DNA from: Gillisia limnaea DSM 15749
GTDB taxonomy: Bacteria > Bacteroidota > Bacteroidia > Flavobacteriales > Flavobacteriaceae
NCBI RefSeq assembly: GCF_000243235.1
Contig: NZ_JH594606.1
Coordinates: 1,513,304 to 1,577,303 of the forward strand
DNA length: 64,000 nucleotides
Reading direction: 5' to 3'
The notes beneath the pieces were generated by a model. The model made no database searches, was not told where the DNA came from, and saw only the letters and a program-made list of their open reading frames with translations. How positions within the stretch are numbered: the stretch's first letter is position 1; each line of letters opens with the position of its first letter. The translations under genes and the position numbers were made by a program. Shown one piece after another: positions 33,541-41,831 of the stretch.

Positions 33541-34935
33541 TTATTCCTGTTGTTTTAATTTAGTGAAGTGTTTGTAGAAAAGTGGAATGGTTTCAATTCC
33601 TTTGAGATAATTCCAGATCCCGAAATGCTCGTTAGGGGAATGGATCGCATCGCTGTCCAGACCAAATCCCATTAAAATGGTTTTGCTATTTAGTTCCTTT
33701 TCAAAAAGGGAAACAATTGGGATACTTCCCCCGCTTCTTTGTGGGATTGGGGCTTTGCCAAAAGATTCTACATAAGCATCATTTGCAGCCTGGTATTCCA
33801 AAGTGTCAATTGGCGTAACATATGCTTGTCCGCCGTGATGAGGTTTCACCTTCACTTTTACGCCCTTTGGTGCCAGATTCTCGAAATGTTTCTTAAAAAG
33901 TGCTGTAATCTCCTCCCAGTCCTGATCCGGAACCAGACGCATGGAGATCTTTGCATAGGCTTTACTGGCGATTACCGTTTTTGCTCCTTCCCCGGTATAT
34001 CCACCCCAAATTCCGTTGACATCCAAAGTTGGACGAATGGAATTCCTTTCATTAGTAGAATAGCCCTTTTCACCATAAACGTCTTCAATATCCAATGCTT
34101 CCTTATATTTTTCCAGGGAGAATGGAGCTTCGGCCATCTTAGACCGTTCGATATCACTTGCTTCTACTACCTTATCATAAAATCCGGGAATGGTGATATG
34201 ATTATTCTCATCGTGCAAAGCAGCGATCATTTTTGCCAGCACATTGATAGGATTTGCAACCGCGCCTCCATACAATCCACTGTGCAAATCACGATTTGCC
34301 CCTGTTACTTCCACTTCCACATAGCTAAGTCCGCGCAATCCGGTGGTGATAGAAGGAACATCTTTTGCGATCATTCCGGTATCGGATATCAGGATTACAT
34401 CATTGGAAAGTTTTTCCCTGTTCCTTTCAATAAACCAGCCCAGGCTACCACTTCCAATCTCTTCCTCCCCTTCGATCATGAATTTTACATTGCAGGGTAG
34501 CGCATCATTTTTGATCATATACTCCAAAGCCTTCACATGCATATACATCTGCCCTTTATCATCACAGGCGCCACGGGCAAAAATAGCGCCCTCGGGATGT
34601 ATCTTTGTCTCTTTGATCACCGGTTCAAAGGGTGGACTGGTCCATAGATCCAGCGGATCTGGTGGTTGGACATCATAATGGCCATATACCAAAACCGTAG
34701 GAAGGCTTTTATCGATTATCTTTTCACCAAAAACGATTGGGTTTCCTGGGGTTTCGCAAATTTCTACCGTGTCGCAGCCTGCCTCCTGAAGTCGTTTCAT
34801 AACCGCATCGGCGGTTTTTAAAACATCGTTTTTATAGGCCGGATCTGCACTTATTGAAGGAATTTTAAGCAATTCAACAAGTTCATTGATGAATCTTTCG
34901 CGGTTTTCCACCACATATTTTTTTATATCACTCAT
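33541..34935 (-). CDS. M20 family dipeptidase
   Basis: 464 residues of the M20/CNDP type: VLVYGHYDVQPPDPLDLWTSPPFEP (metal His and Asp), IFARGACDDKGQMYMHVKA, MIEGEEEIGSGSL (catalytic and metal Glu), ISDTGM, DLHSGLYGGAVANP in the dimerisation domain, and a final His in DSDAIHSPNEHF. It is a cytosolic di-zinc enzyme that cleaves dipeptides. It appears monocistronic and converges on yjdM across the REP block. Confidence 0.92.
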   Translation of the reverse strand: MSDIKKYVVENRERFINELVELLKIPSISADPAYKNDVLKTADAVMKRLQEAGCDTVEICETPGNPIVFGEKIIDKSLPTVLVYGHYDVQPPDPLDLWTSPPFEPVIKETKIHPEGAIFARGACDDKGQMYMHVKALEYMIKNDALPCNVKFMIEGEEEIGSGSLGWFIERNREKLSNDVILISDTGMIAKDVPSITTGLRGLSYVEVEVTGANRDLHSGLYGGAVANPINVLAKMIAALHDENNHITIPGFYDKVVEASDIERSKMAEAPFSLEKYKEALDIEDVYGEKGYSTNERNSIRPTLDVNGIWGGYTGEGAKTVIASKAYAKISMRLVPDQDWEEITALFKKHFENLAPKGVKVKVKPHHGGQAYVTPIDTLEYQAANDAYVESFGKAPIPQRSGGSIPIVSLFEKELNSKTILMGFGLDSDAIHSPNEHFGIWNYLKGIETIPLFYKHFTKLKQQE

Positions 34936-35110
34936 TCTGTTTGATTTGAAAAATTACGTAAAGGTAAGAAAATCAAGTGGTGTGGTGAAGAGGAGGCAAA
35001 AATTCTAAAACATCAAGGCGCCTTAGATTCAGGTATAAGAAAAAGGATATCAACAAGACGGATTCAAATAAATAGCAGAAAGAATTAATTAATAATTTTT
35101 TCCAGAGTCA

Positions 35111-35140
35111 TTTGAAAATTGAAACATTTATGTATATTTG
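35111..35140 (+). promoter_or_regulatory. Bacteroidota-type promoter of the tRNA-Leu gene
   Basis: TTTG (35111-35114), an 18-bp spacer and TATATTTG (35133-35140) match the TTTG-N19-TAnnTTTG consensus of the Bacteroidota primary sigma factor. It ends 94 bp before the tRNA. It is the best-formed promoter in the window. The rest of the 34936-35234 gap shows nothing else. Confidence 0.75.
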
Positions 35141-35234
35141 CAGCCGCTTACCAAGGTAAGTAGTTTTACAATGTCCTAAGAGTTGTAAAATTTAAAAACA
35201 GCCTGCCATTCGAAAAGCAGGTTAAATAATAGAA

Positions 35235-35316
35235 GCGGGCGTGGTGGAATTGGTAGACACGCTAGACTTAGGATCTAGTGCCGCAAGGTGTGGAGGTTCG
35301 AGTCCTCTCGCCCGCA
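35235..35316 (+). tRNA. tRNA-Leu (anticodon UAG)
   Basis: Acceptor GCGGGCG pairs with CGCCCGC, discriminator A. The D arm contains TGGTAGACAC, the anticodon stem CTAGA/TCTAG frames the loop CTTAGGA (anticodon TAG), a long variable arm is present as in type II tRNAs, and the T arm reads GGTTCGAGTCC. Length 82 nt. CCA is not encoded (CAAA follows). The tRNA reads CUA and, by wobble, CUN leucine codons. Confidence 0.96.
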
Positions 35317-35321
35317 CAAAG

Positions 35322-35353
35322 AAAAAGCTTCAGAGAAATCTGAGGCTTTTTTT
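35322..35353 (+). terminator. Intrinsic terminator of tRNA-Leu
   Basis: AAAAAGCTTCAGA pairs with TCTGAGGCTTTTT around a GAAA tetraloop (13 bp, one T-G wobble), followed by more Ts. A copy of the same hairpin lies at 35470-35499. Confidence 0.9.
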
Positions 35354-35668
35354 ATGGATAGAATTTTATTGAGATACATAAGGCGAGAGGATGAGAAGTT
35401 TATCCTGAGCGACAGTCGAAGGAAGTCCTATCGCCCGCACTTCGGCAAGCTCAGTGCAGGCCAAAAAGGAAAAGCTTCAGAGAAATCTGAGGCTTTTTTC
35501 ATTCCATATTTTTTTGAAAGTAAAAGAGAAGAACAAGAAGTTTATCCAGAGTGAAGCCATTCCGGAAGTCCTGCCGTCCGCATTAAACGAAAAATTCTTC
35601 GTGAATAAAGCGAATTTTTAGTATTATAAATTTTCCTTAAGGCTTGATTCAACTATACATTATTAAGC

Positions 35669-35689
35669 TAAATTTGTTTTTCGATATAG
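35669..35689 (+). promoter_or_regulatory. -7 box and 5' leader shared with the HipA-like gene
   Basis: TAAATTTG fits the TAnnTTTG -7 box and is followed by TTTTTCGATATAG. The same 21 bp occur at 37745-37765, upstream of the HipA-like gene. In both places the ATG lies 6-7 bp after the block and the gene begins ATGGAAGAA. A TTG 22 bp upstream of the box is a little too far for a standard -33 element. Confidence 0.6.
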
Positions 35690-35695
35690 AAAAAA

Positions 35696-36043
35696 ATGGA
35701 AGAAGAAAAAAAACATATCTACCAAACCGCCGATGTGATCTTACTTATCATGAAATATGAAGGCGAGATTGAAGATATCATTGAATATCCTATGGAATTT
35801 GAGCCCGCTTATAAGGAATTGCTTGATTACAGGATCATCAAAAAAGGGGAGGAAAAATATCTGCCTGATATAAATTTCAATAAAGCCTGTGAACTTGGTT
35901 TCAGCAAATATGTAGAAAAAATCCAGAAACCCTCAAAGTTCAAACAATACATTACCAGTAAACCTGCATTGGGCGTTATGGTGGGAGCTGTTTTACTTAC
36001 TGCAGGGTATTTGATGAAAACTGAAAAAAAGTTCAATCACTAA
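35696..36043 (+). CDS. Hypothetical protein with C-terminal membrane anchor
   Basis: 115 residues. The first 85 are charged and soluble (MEEEKKHIYQTADVILLIMKYEGEIEDIIEYPMEF, then a helical stretch). One membrane helix (about 91-108, PALGVMVGAVLLTAGYL) precedes a short basic end. I recognise no family. Codon use looks normal and the start is placed 6 bp after a promoter block that recurs upstream of the HipA-like kinase, so it is probably expressed. Confidence 0.6.
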   Translation: MEEEKKHIYQTADVILLIMKYEGEIEDIIEYPMEFEPAYKELLDYRIIKKGEEKYLPDINFNKACELGFSKYVEKIQKPSKFKQYITSKPALGVMVGAVLLTAGYLMKTEKKFNH

Positions 36044-36164
36044 ATTTGCTCATTTCTCCCGCTTTTAACAAGCCACACTAATCTTTAATACCCTTATTTT
36101 TAAACAATCAATTACCACGAAGCAGTTCACGAACTACATAAAATGAAGAGATTTTCAAAATCTC

Positions 36165-36899
36165 CTAAAATTCAATCCTGCTTCTAAAAACATATTCTTC
36201 CATAGCTACCGGGTTTAATTCATATTGGGTAAGTCCGCTTTTACCTATAAGGAACAAATCATTATTCCTAATTATCAGGTCAAAAGCATCTTCCTCTATT
36301 CCTCCTACCAAATCTGGCTGAGACGGGTCGGTTACATCAAAGATTCGCACTACATTCTTATCGGTTACCAGTAAATAATTCCCATAAAGACCCAATCCAA
36401 TTGGGCGATCTAAGCTAAGGGTTACCAATAGTTCCGGCCTTAAAAGGTCTTTGGTGTTATAAATTTCCAGCTGGTTCACATTTCCCATACAACTCGCATC
36501 TGTATGCAGGGTTACATAAGTAAAATCCCCCGAAGAAACAACAGGGTCACAGCTTCGCACGTGTTCTACTTTTGAAAGTTGAAGCGGAAATTTGGGATCG
36601 GATATGTCAAAAATATACATCCCAAGCTCGCTTCCCACAAATAAATATTCATCTAAGGAATACAAGGTTTCGATATCAAAGCCAATAAATTTTTCTCCTG
36701 AAAAAGTTGGCACCGCAGGATTAGAAACATCAAAAATGCGAAGGGATTGATCGTCTACAGTATATAAATATTCTCCTACTAGGGAGAAACGTGCAAGAGA
36801 ACCTCCTATCCCGTCTCCGGAATTAACGCTTGCAGAATCGCTCTCGGCATTACAACCAGCAAGAGCAACTATTATGAACATTGCGATTATTTTTTTCAT
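36165..36899 (-). CDS. LVIVD-repeat lipoprotein
   Basis: 244 residues. The lipoprotein signal MKKIIAMFIIVALAGC has the acylated Cys at 16. The body is built from beta-propeller-like LVIVD units, each with a 'LYTVDDQSLRIFDVSNPAVPTF' pattern: LFVGSELGMYIFDISDPKFP and LLVTDKNVVRIFDVTDPSQPDL. It is exposed at the cell envelope. Binding function is likely but unproven. It lies 94 bp after a second, related lipoprotein gene on the same strand. Confidence 0.85.
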   Translation of the reverse strand: MKKIIAMFIIVALAGCNAESDSASVNSGDGIGGSLARFSLVGEYLYTVDDQSLRIFDVSNPAVPTFSGEKFIGFDIETLYSLDEYLFVGSELGMYIFDISDPKFPLQLSKVEHVRSCDPVVSSGDFTYVTLHTDASCMGNVNQLEIYNTKDLLRPELLVTLSLDRPIGLGLYGNYLLVTDKNVVRIFDVTDPSQPDLVGGIEEDAFDLIIRNNDLFLIGKSGLTQYELNPVAMEEYVFRSRIEF

Positions 36900-36993
36900 G
36901 TGTAGAAAGTTATTGTTCTTTTATTGGGCATATGTTATTCGCATAGCTTCATAGGTGTTTGAATCGTATCTCCGTTATGTTAGTTTCACCGGT

Positions 36994-37497
36994 TTAATTT
37001 TCCAATTGATAACCCAAAACGATATTTCCTTCGGCAACGCCATAATGTTCAGGACCCAAACCATCCGGAGATTGCAGTTCCGGGAAAACATTTCTTTCCC
37101 TATGCAAAATAACCAGGCGATTATTAGATACAGAATAAGAAAAAGAGACCAGGTCTACTGCATGATGCACATACAGTATATCATTGCGAATAGCGAGATC
37201 TGTTGCAAGAGGAATTTCCAAAAAAGCGAGGGGTTGAGGATTCTCAGGATCTGAATTATCTAAAATATGAAAGCCCTTTCCCAACTCATTGAGATAAATT
37301 AGATCATCCTTCACGTAAATTTTTCCTGAAGTCATTATTTGTTGGGCTTCCTTTAAAACAATGGTTTTCTCAAAATCTGCTCTGCTTTGAGTAATAGGTT
37401 TATACATACTTCTGTAAGGCTCATCATCATCTACCCCCGTGTACCAACAGGACTGAAATAGAAAAATCAGGATTAAATAAAAGGCAGCATTCTTCAT
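36994..37497 (-). CDS. Lipoprotein with degenerate LVIVD unit
   Basis: 167 residues with a lipoprotein signal (MKNAAFYLILIFLFQSC, Cys 17). The central part holds one recognisable unit, DLIYLNELGKGFHILDNSDPENPQPLAFLEIP, with the I-L-D-x-S-x-P-x-x-P pattern. The rest is unique. It precedes the 244-residue LVIVD lipoprotein and is probably its operon partner. Confidence 0.75.
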   Translation of the reverse strand: MKNAAFYLILIFLFQSCWYTGVDDDEPYRSMYKPITQSRADFEKTIVLKEAQQIMTSGKIYVKDDLIYLNELGKGFHILDNSDPENPQPLAFLEIPLATDLAIRNDILYVHHAVDLVSFSYSVSNNRLVILHRERNVFPELQSPDGLGPEHYGVAEGNIVLGYQLEN

Positions 37498-37559
37498 TTA
37501 AACATTTTATTAGAGAACAAGATTGAACATATCGGGAAAAGTTACGAATTTTCTTGTTA

Positions 37560-37672
37560 ATTGCTCTATTACTAATCAATCATGAAATTTACCCCGAAAA
37601 TATAAAAGAAAGCGGATTTTCAAAAGATGAATTACACGAACCCGATTTTAATGAAATTTTCAAAGAATTATA
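37560..37672 (+). pseudogene. Possible 3' coding remnant
   Basis: One frame reads NHEIYPENIKESGFSKDEL, continues HEPDFNEIFKEL and then stops. Composition and heptad-like charge look protein-like, but there is no proper start and the preceding codons are simple hydrophobics. It may be the end of a deleted gene or chance. I recognise no family. Confidence 0.25.
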
Positions 37673-37744
37673 AATCTAAAAAACTTCGTCATTGCGCCTT
37701 ATCGGGTTTTTACAGTAAGCTTCATCCCCTATTAAATATTCGCT

Positions 37745-37765
37745 TAAATTTGTTTTTCGATATAG
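37745..37765 (+). promoter_or_regulatory. -7 box and leader of the HipA-like gene
   Basis: TAAATTTG followed by TTTTTCGATATAG, identical to 35669-35689. The ATG of the HipA-like gene is 7 bp further on. Confidence 0.6.
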
Positions 37766-37772
37766 CATACCT

Positions 37773-38567
37773 ATGGAAGAAAAATATGAGTTACGACGCG
37801 TAACGGTTACCAGGTACATCACGCCTCTGCGGGAAGGAGGTTCCCTTCCAGCGCTGGCTGAAGCCGATGATGATTTTAAATACGTGCTCAAATTTAAAGG
37901 TGCCGGTCATGGGGTAAAAGCCTTAACCGCAGAATTGATAGGCTCTGAGATCGCCCGGGCACTGGGGATGAAGGTTCCGGAGCTTGTATTTGCAGAATTG
38001 GACGAGGCCTTTGGAAGAACCGAAGCCGATGAGGAAATTCAGGATTTGCTTAAGACAAGTCAGGGATTGAACCTGGCATTGCATTTTTTATCGGGAGCAA
38101 TTAATTTTGACCCGGTTGTGACCCAGGTAGAGCCAATGCTTGCTTCCAAAATTGTTTGGCTGGATTCCTATATCACCAATGTGGACAGGACCTTCAGAAA
38201 CACCAATATGTTGATTTGGCATAAGGAATTATGGCTTATTGACCACGGAGCTTCCTTTTATTTCCACCATTCCTGGACCAATATGGAAAAACAAGCCAAA
38301 ACCACTTTCAGTCTTATTAAAGATCACGTTTTATTACCGGTGGCATCCCAAATTGAAGAAGCCAATGCGATTTGTAAAAGGCTTCTTACTGAAGAAAAAA
38401 TACGTGAAATCGTTGCTCTAATTCCTGACGAATGGCTTGACTGGGAAGGAAATGATCAAAGTTTTGAGGAATTAAGAGAAACCTATGTTCAGTTTTTATT
38501 GGTAAGGCTGGCCAATTCAGAAATATTTATAAAAGAAGCACAAAATGCACGACAGACATTTATATGA
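37773..38567 (+). CDS. HipA-like kinase domain protein
   Basis: 264 residues related to the kinase lobe of HipA: YVLKFKGAGHGVKALTAELIGSEIARALGMKVPE (ATP-lobe Lys and helix), then WLDSYITNVDRTFRNTNMLIWHKELWLIDHG. The last segment carries the catalytic NVDR-x-x-x-N and the metal-binding IDHG. It lacks HipA's N-terminal domain and has no HipB-like antitoxin gene; instead a DUF3037 gene overlaps its end by 23 bp. The pair recurs in many bacteria, and its role (kinase plus unknown partner) is not established. Confidence 0.82.
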   Translation: MEEKYELRRVTVTRYITPLREGGSLPALAEADDDFKYVLKFKGAGHGVKALTAELIGSEIARALGMKVPELVFAELDEAFGRTEADEEIQDLLKTSQGLNLALHFLSGAINFDPVVTQVEPMLASKIVWLDSYITNVDRTFRNTNMLIWHKELWLIDHGASFYFHHSWTNMEKQAKTTFSLIKDHVLLPVASQIEEANAICKRLLTEEKIREIVALIPDEWLDWEGNDQSFEELRETYVQFLLVRLANSEIFIKEAQNARQTFI

Positions 38568-38928
38568 ATATGCAGTAATCCGGGTTTTACCAAGGGTAGA
38601 ACGGGAAGAATTCCTAAATGTAGGCATTATCCTGTTTTGTAAAAAAGAGAAATTCCTTAAGGTACTGTATCAACTCGATGAGCAACGTTTAAAATGTCTT
38701 GCTGAAGATTTTGACCTTGGGCAAATCCGGAAAAATCTGGAATCTTTCGAAAAAATTTGCCTTGGTGAAAAAAATGGCGGTCCAATAGCACAGCTCGATG
38801 TGCCTTCCAGATTTCGTTGGCTTACCGCGGTGCGAAGCTCGGTGATCCAGACTTCCCGACCTCATCCAGGATTGTGTTCTAATCTTGATGAAACATTGAA
38901 AAGATTATTCAAGGAACTGGTACTTTGA
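38545..38928 (+). CDS. DUF3037 protein
   Basis: 127 residues opening MHDRHLYEYAVIRVLPRVEREEFLNVGIILFC and ending PHPGLCSNLDETLKRLFKELVL, both typical of DUF3037. It is soluble with no signal. It overlaps the HipA-like kinase gene by 23 bp, so the two are translated together and probably act together, perhaps as a kinase and its substrate or regulator. That is inference from the fixed pairing. Confidence 0.85.
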   Translation: MHDRHLYEYAVIRVLPRVEREEFLNVGIILFCKKEKFLKVLYQLDEQRLKCLAEDFDLGQIRKNLESFEKICLGEKNGGPIAQLDVPSRFRWLTAVRSSVIQTSRPHPGLCSNLDETLKRLFKELVL

Positions 38929-39019
38929 TAAAAATGTGTGTAAAATTTAAGACCCCGAAATTTTTCATACTTTTAAAGGCATCTTCAACGAAACTTTAAC
39001 TAGAAAAAATAACTTTAAA

Positions 39020-39736
39020 TTGGAAATATTTCTTCATTTCGACACCTGGATAGCTCTGCTCACTTTAACCTTCATGGAGATCGTCCTGGGGATAGACAAC
39101 ATAATATTTATTTCTATAGTAGCCGGAAAACTTCCGGAAAATCAGCAAAAAAAGGCCAGAATTACCGGATTGTCCCTTGCCTTAATCATGCGAATTTTAC
39201 TGTTGCTTAGTATTACCTGGATCATTGGATTAACGGCACCTGTTTTAACTATCTCCGATTTTGAACTTAGCTGGAGGGATATAATTCTGGCAGCTGGAGG
39301 TGGATTTTTACTGGTGAAATCCATTTTAGAAATCCATCATAAAGTTGAAGGAGATGAACAGGAAATGGTGGCTAAAAATGTACGTACTTTTGGGTATGCA
39401 ATAATGCAGATTGTGCTTTTGGACATTATCTTTTCTTTTGACTCCATTCTTACTGCGATAGGTCTTACAAACGAACTTATATTAATGATAATAGCTGTTA
39501 TTGTTTCTATTATAATAATGATGATTTTTGCAAGGGCCGTGAGCGATTTTGTAAATAAATATCCAACAGTTCAAATCCTGGCATTATCCTTTTTAATCCT
39601 TATTGGGTTTATGCTTATTATTGAAGGGTTTCATTATCATGTGCCTAAGGGATACATCTATTTCGCAGTATTCTTTTCCCTGATAATTGAAATGCTCAAT
39701 ATTAGGTATCGAAGCAAACGAACAAAAACAACTTAA
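39020..39736 (+). CDS. TerC family integral membrane protein
   Basis: 238 residues from a TTG start, seven membrane helices. It opens EIFLHFDTWIALLTLTFMEIVLGIDNIIFISIVAGKLP, where the acidic E and D in 'EIVLGIDNI' are the conserved pair. The second half repeats the pattern in MQIVLLDIIFSFDSILTAIGL. TerC/Alx-type proteins are linked to metal (manganese, calcium) export at the membrane. Its end is 5 bp from the converging DUF1989 gene. Confidence 0.9.
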   Translation: MEIFLHFDTWIALLTLTFMEIVLGIDNIIFISIVAGKLPENQQKKARITGLSLALIMRILLLLSITWIIGLTAPVLTISDFELSWRDIILAAGGGFLLVKSILEIHHKVEGDEQEMVAKNVRTFGYAIMQIVLLDIIFSFDSILTAIGLTNELILMIIAVIVSIIIMMIFARAVSDFVNKYPTVQILALSFLILIGFMLIIEGFHYHVPKGYIYFAVFFSLIIEMLNIRYRSKRTKTT

Positions 39737-39741
39737 GATAC

Positions 39742-40320
39742 CTACAGGATCTCGTAATGTATAGGTTTAAAGCTACCGTTGTTACTATCCTCGGCAGAGC
39801 AGGCGGTTAATGCAACTATGAGATCCATTTTTGCTTGAAAAAGCACAAAATCACCCGGCTTGCTGGTTGGAGGGTCTACGCTCAGTTTTCCATTTGGCTG
39901 AAATTGAACGTTCATGAAGATATTGAAGGCGGTGGGAACATCATCCGGTTCAATCCTGTAAGGTGCCAGGTTTGTGTAAAGATTCTCAAAGCAACTGGGA
40001 TGATATTTGGGATTTTTATACATTATCTGAAAAGTTTCGGGACTACAGGGAGCAAGTAAAAAATCGTTTCTTCCATTTGTATCCTCCAGGATTTCTATCA
40101 TTTTTCTGCTCCGGTTACTCCACAAAAAATTTCCCTTTGTAATAAGCAGGTTTTCTTCAAAATCCAGTGTTTTTCCCGAAGAGATCTTCTCCCTAACATC
40201 GTTTGCATTAAATAAAACCATATCGCTTACCTGCTCTCCTTGTGGATCAATCACCTTTAAATTTTGTCCTTTTTTTAAGATAAATGCAACCCCTGTTTGC
40301 TTTTCAATTTTACAAACCAT
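39742..40320 (-). CDS. DUF1989 (urea carboxylase-associated) family protein
   Basis: 192 residues: GVAFILKKGQNLKVIDPQGEQVSDMVLF, FLLAPCSPETFQIMYKNPKYHPSCFENLYTNLAPYRIEPDDVPTAFNIFMNV, and a closing ALTACSAEDSN. The conserved Cys/His set (C in APCS, H in YHPSC, C in TACS) binds a metal in this fold. It is the gene after the GntA-like N-hydroxylase on the same strand, a pairing common in bacteria. This suggests action on a guanidino or amino compound. The exact reaction is unknown. Confidence 0.85.
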   Translation of the reverse strand: MVCKIEKQTGVAFILKKGQNLKVIDPQGEQVSDMVLFNANDVREKISSGKTLDFEENLLITKGNFLWSNRSRKMIEILEDTNGRNDFLLAPCSPETFQIMYKNPKYHPSCFENLYTNLAPYRIEPDDVPTAFNIFMNVQFQPNGKLSVDPPTSKPGDFVLFQAKMDLIVALTACSAEDSNNGSFKPIHYEIL

Positions 40321-40404
40321 GTTTTTTCAATTTTTTCACTGTATAATAACAAAGTTGCTGATAATTTGAGGATTTTTAAATACTCCAAAATATGATAAGG
40401 ATCT

Positions 40405-41115
40405 TTATTCCTGCTTTTTGTCTGAAAGAAATGGACATTTCCACTCTTCTCCAACATTTCTACCACTATACTGCCTGGCTTCACTGGTTTCTCCAAAATC
40501 TTCCAGCATTGGGTTATTGCTTCCCTGTAATTCAAGATCCCTTTCCCTAATTTTCTCCCTTACATTAGCATAAGCCCCCATTTGCCGCAATTTCTCAAAC
40601 TGCCAATGAAGGTTAAAAGCGATGGTTGGTAAAGGACTTTGCCGGGCTTTTCTGGAACTGTTAGGATGTAAACCTACCATATAAAAAGCTTTCCCTCCTA
40701 TACTAAAACTAAAATTTGGATTTGCCGGATCACTGCTTACCGTGGGATCCCATGGTTGATCATCTACTTCGTGTAAAAACTGTAATTGCTTCCATAATAA
40801 AGCTTCAAACTGATCTTCTGTAAAATCCTTTCTACCCTCAAAAGCGGCTATAAAAGTGAAGAAATCGGGTGAATCAAAATCGTATTTAGCGATGTAAGAT
40901 TTGAGATCCCTTAACAATGCGACTGCAGTTTGTTTCGAACCAAAATTTTCATAGACCCGAAAGTCTACCTTATCCATACTAAAAACAGTTTGTGCCATTA
41001 CACAAGGGTGATCTTCCTCAAGTATGAAATCGGTAAATCTTTCTTTTATCTTCTCTTCTTCAATCTGGATTTCCGACTGGTGTTTAATCGAATTTATTTC
41101 AAGTTCAGGAATCAT
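40405..41115 (-). CDS. GntA-like (YqcI/YcgG family) heme-dependent N-hydroxylase
   Basis: 236 residues. Family blocks: FTDFILEEDHPCVMAQTVF (H36), PDFFTFIAAFEGRKDFTEDQFEALLWKQLQFLHEVDDQPWDPTVSSDPANPNFSFS, AFYMVGLHPNSSRKARQSPLPTIAFN and the end GEEWKCPFLSDKKQE. GntA itself N-hydroxylates L-enduracididine-type substrates with a heme iron. The natural substrate here is open. A scrap of a second gntA lies at 43015-43069. Confidence 0.85.
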   Translation of the reverse strand: MIPELEINSIKHQSEIQIEEEKIKERFTDFILEEDHPCVMAQTVFSMDKVDFRVYENFGSKQTAVALLRDLKSYIAKYDFDSPDFFTFIAAFEGRKDFTEDQFEALLWKQLQFLHEVDDQPWDPTVSSDPANPNFSFSIGGKAFYMVGLHPNSSRKARQSPLPTIAFNLHWQFEKLRQMGAYANVREKIRERDLELQGSNNPMLEDFGETSEARQYSGRNVGEEWKCPFLSDKKQE

Positions 41116-41297
41116 TTTCTGGTAATTTCTATAAAAGTAGACAGGTCATAATTCAACCAAAAGAGATTTAAGACCATCTTCTGAATAAATTAAAACACTT
41201 TAACATCCTAATTTGAAATGGGTTAATTTTTAGAAGTAATACCGTTAATAGGGGAAATAAAAAATCGTAATTAACCAATTGATAAGTACGAAAAGTT

Positions 41298-41819
41298 TTA
41301 TCTCATAACTCCCTCTATCAACCAGTCTTCTAATTCTACGTTTACATCTTTAGAATGTAAAACAGAAATATCGCCAGTAGCTTCAAACACCACCGCCCTA
41401 ATTTGGGAGAGTTCTAATACGTTAGCTTCTCTTAATTTCGATTTTAAATCTGCTTCTGTAACTCTTGCACTTTTGAGGTTTTCGTACAATATTTTGGTTC
41501 CATCCATCAACATCAACGGTGTGTTATCAACAAGTTTTTCTACATTTGAAGATCGCCTTAAAGTAGCCACAGAGAGTTGAAGTATATAAACCATTGCAAG
41601 TCCAACTACACCATCTGTAAGACTTACAGATTTTGAAAGAATTGTAGTCGCAATAATAGAACCTATTGCTACAGTCATTGCAAAATCAAAACTAGACATT
41701 TTAGAAAAACTACGTTTCCCTGCCAATCTTGTAAAGATTATTACTGCCAGATAAATTCCAATTGTCGTGATACAGATTGCTATAACAGATGTCCAGGATG
41801 ATTCAAACCACTTCTCCAT
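41298..41819 (-). CDS. DUF421 (YetF-like) membrane protein
   Basis: 173 residues with three N-terminal membrane helices (SVIAICITTIGIYLAVIIFTRLAG, FAMTVAIGSIIATTIL, LAMVYILQLSVATL). A soluble YetF/DUF421 domain follows: LVDNTPLMLMDGTKILYENLKSARVTEADLKSKLREANVLELSQIRAVVFEATGDISVL. The order and length fit the family. Function unknown; membrane-associated. The next gene upstream on the strand is a decayed glycosylase. Confidence 0.88.
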   Translation of the reverse strand: MEKWFESSWTSVIAICITTIGIYLAVIIFTRLAGKRSFSKMSSFDFAMTVAIGSIIATTILSKSVSLTDGVVGLAMVYILQLSVATLRRSSNVEKLVDNTPLMLMDGTKILYENLKSARVTEADLKSKLREANVLELSQIRAVVFEATGDISVLHSKDVNVELEDWLIEGVMR

Positions 41820-41831
41820 AATTTATAAATT

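Larger units (their letters stand above)
35317..35695. repeat. Partial duplications of the tRNA-Leu 3' end and its terminator
   Basis: AGTCC-TATCGCCCGCAC (35425-35440) repeats the end of the tRNA (AGTCCTCTCGCCCGCAC). It is followed at 35470-35499 by the same GCTTCAGAGAAATCTGAGGC terminator. A third, more decayed end (AGTCCTGCCGTCCGCAT) lies at 35567-35583. Copies two and three are each preceded by GAAGTTTATCC-GAG-type sequence, a dispersed repeat. No integrase is nearby. No gene is seen in the gap; an open frame across it (35288-35554) is a by-product. Confidence 0.7.

Noticed and set aside
33739-34500. 253-codon plus-strand frame opposite the M20 peptidase
   Set aside because: It is the antisense shadow of a gene with clear catalytic motifs; its composition (Cys, Phe, His rich) is unlike real proteins here.
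35288-35554. Open frame across tRNA 3' end and its copies
   Set aside because: It overlaps the tRNA and repeats KASEKSEAFF twice because of the duplicated terminator; it is a by-product.
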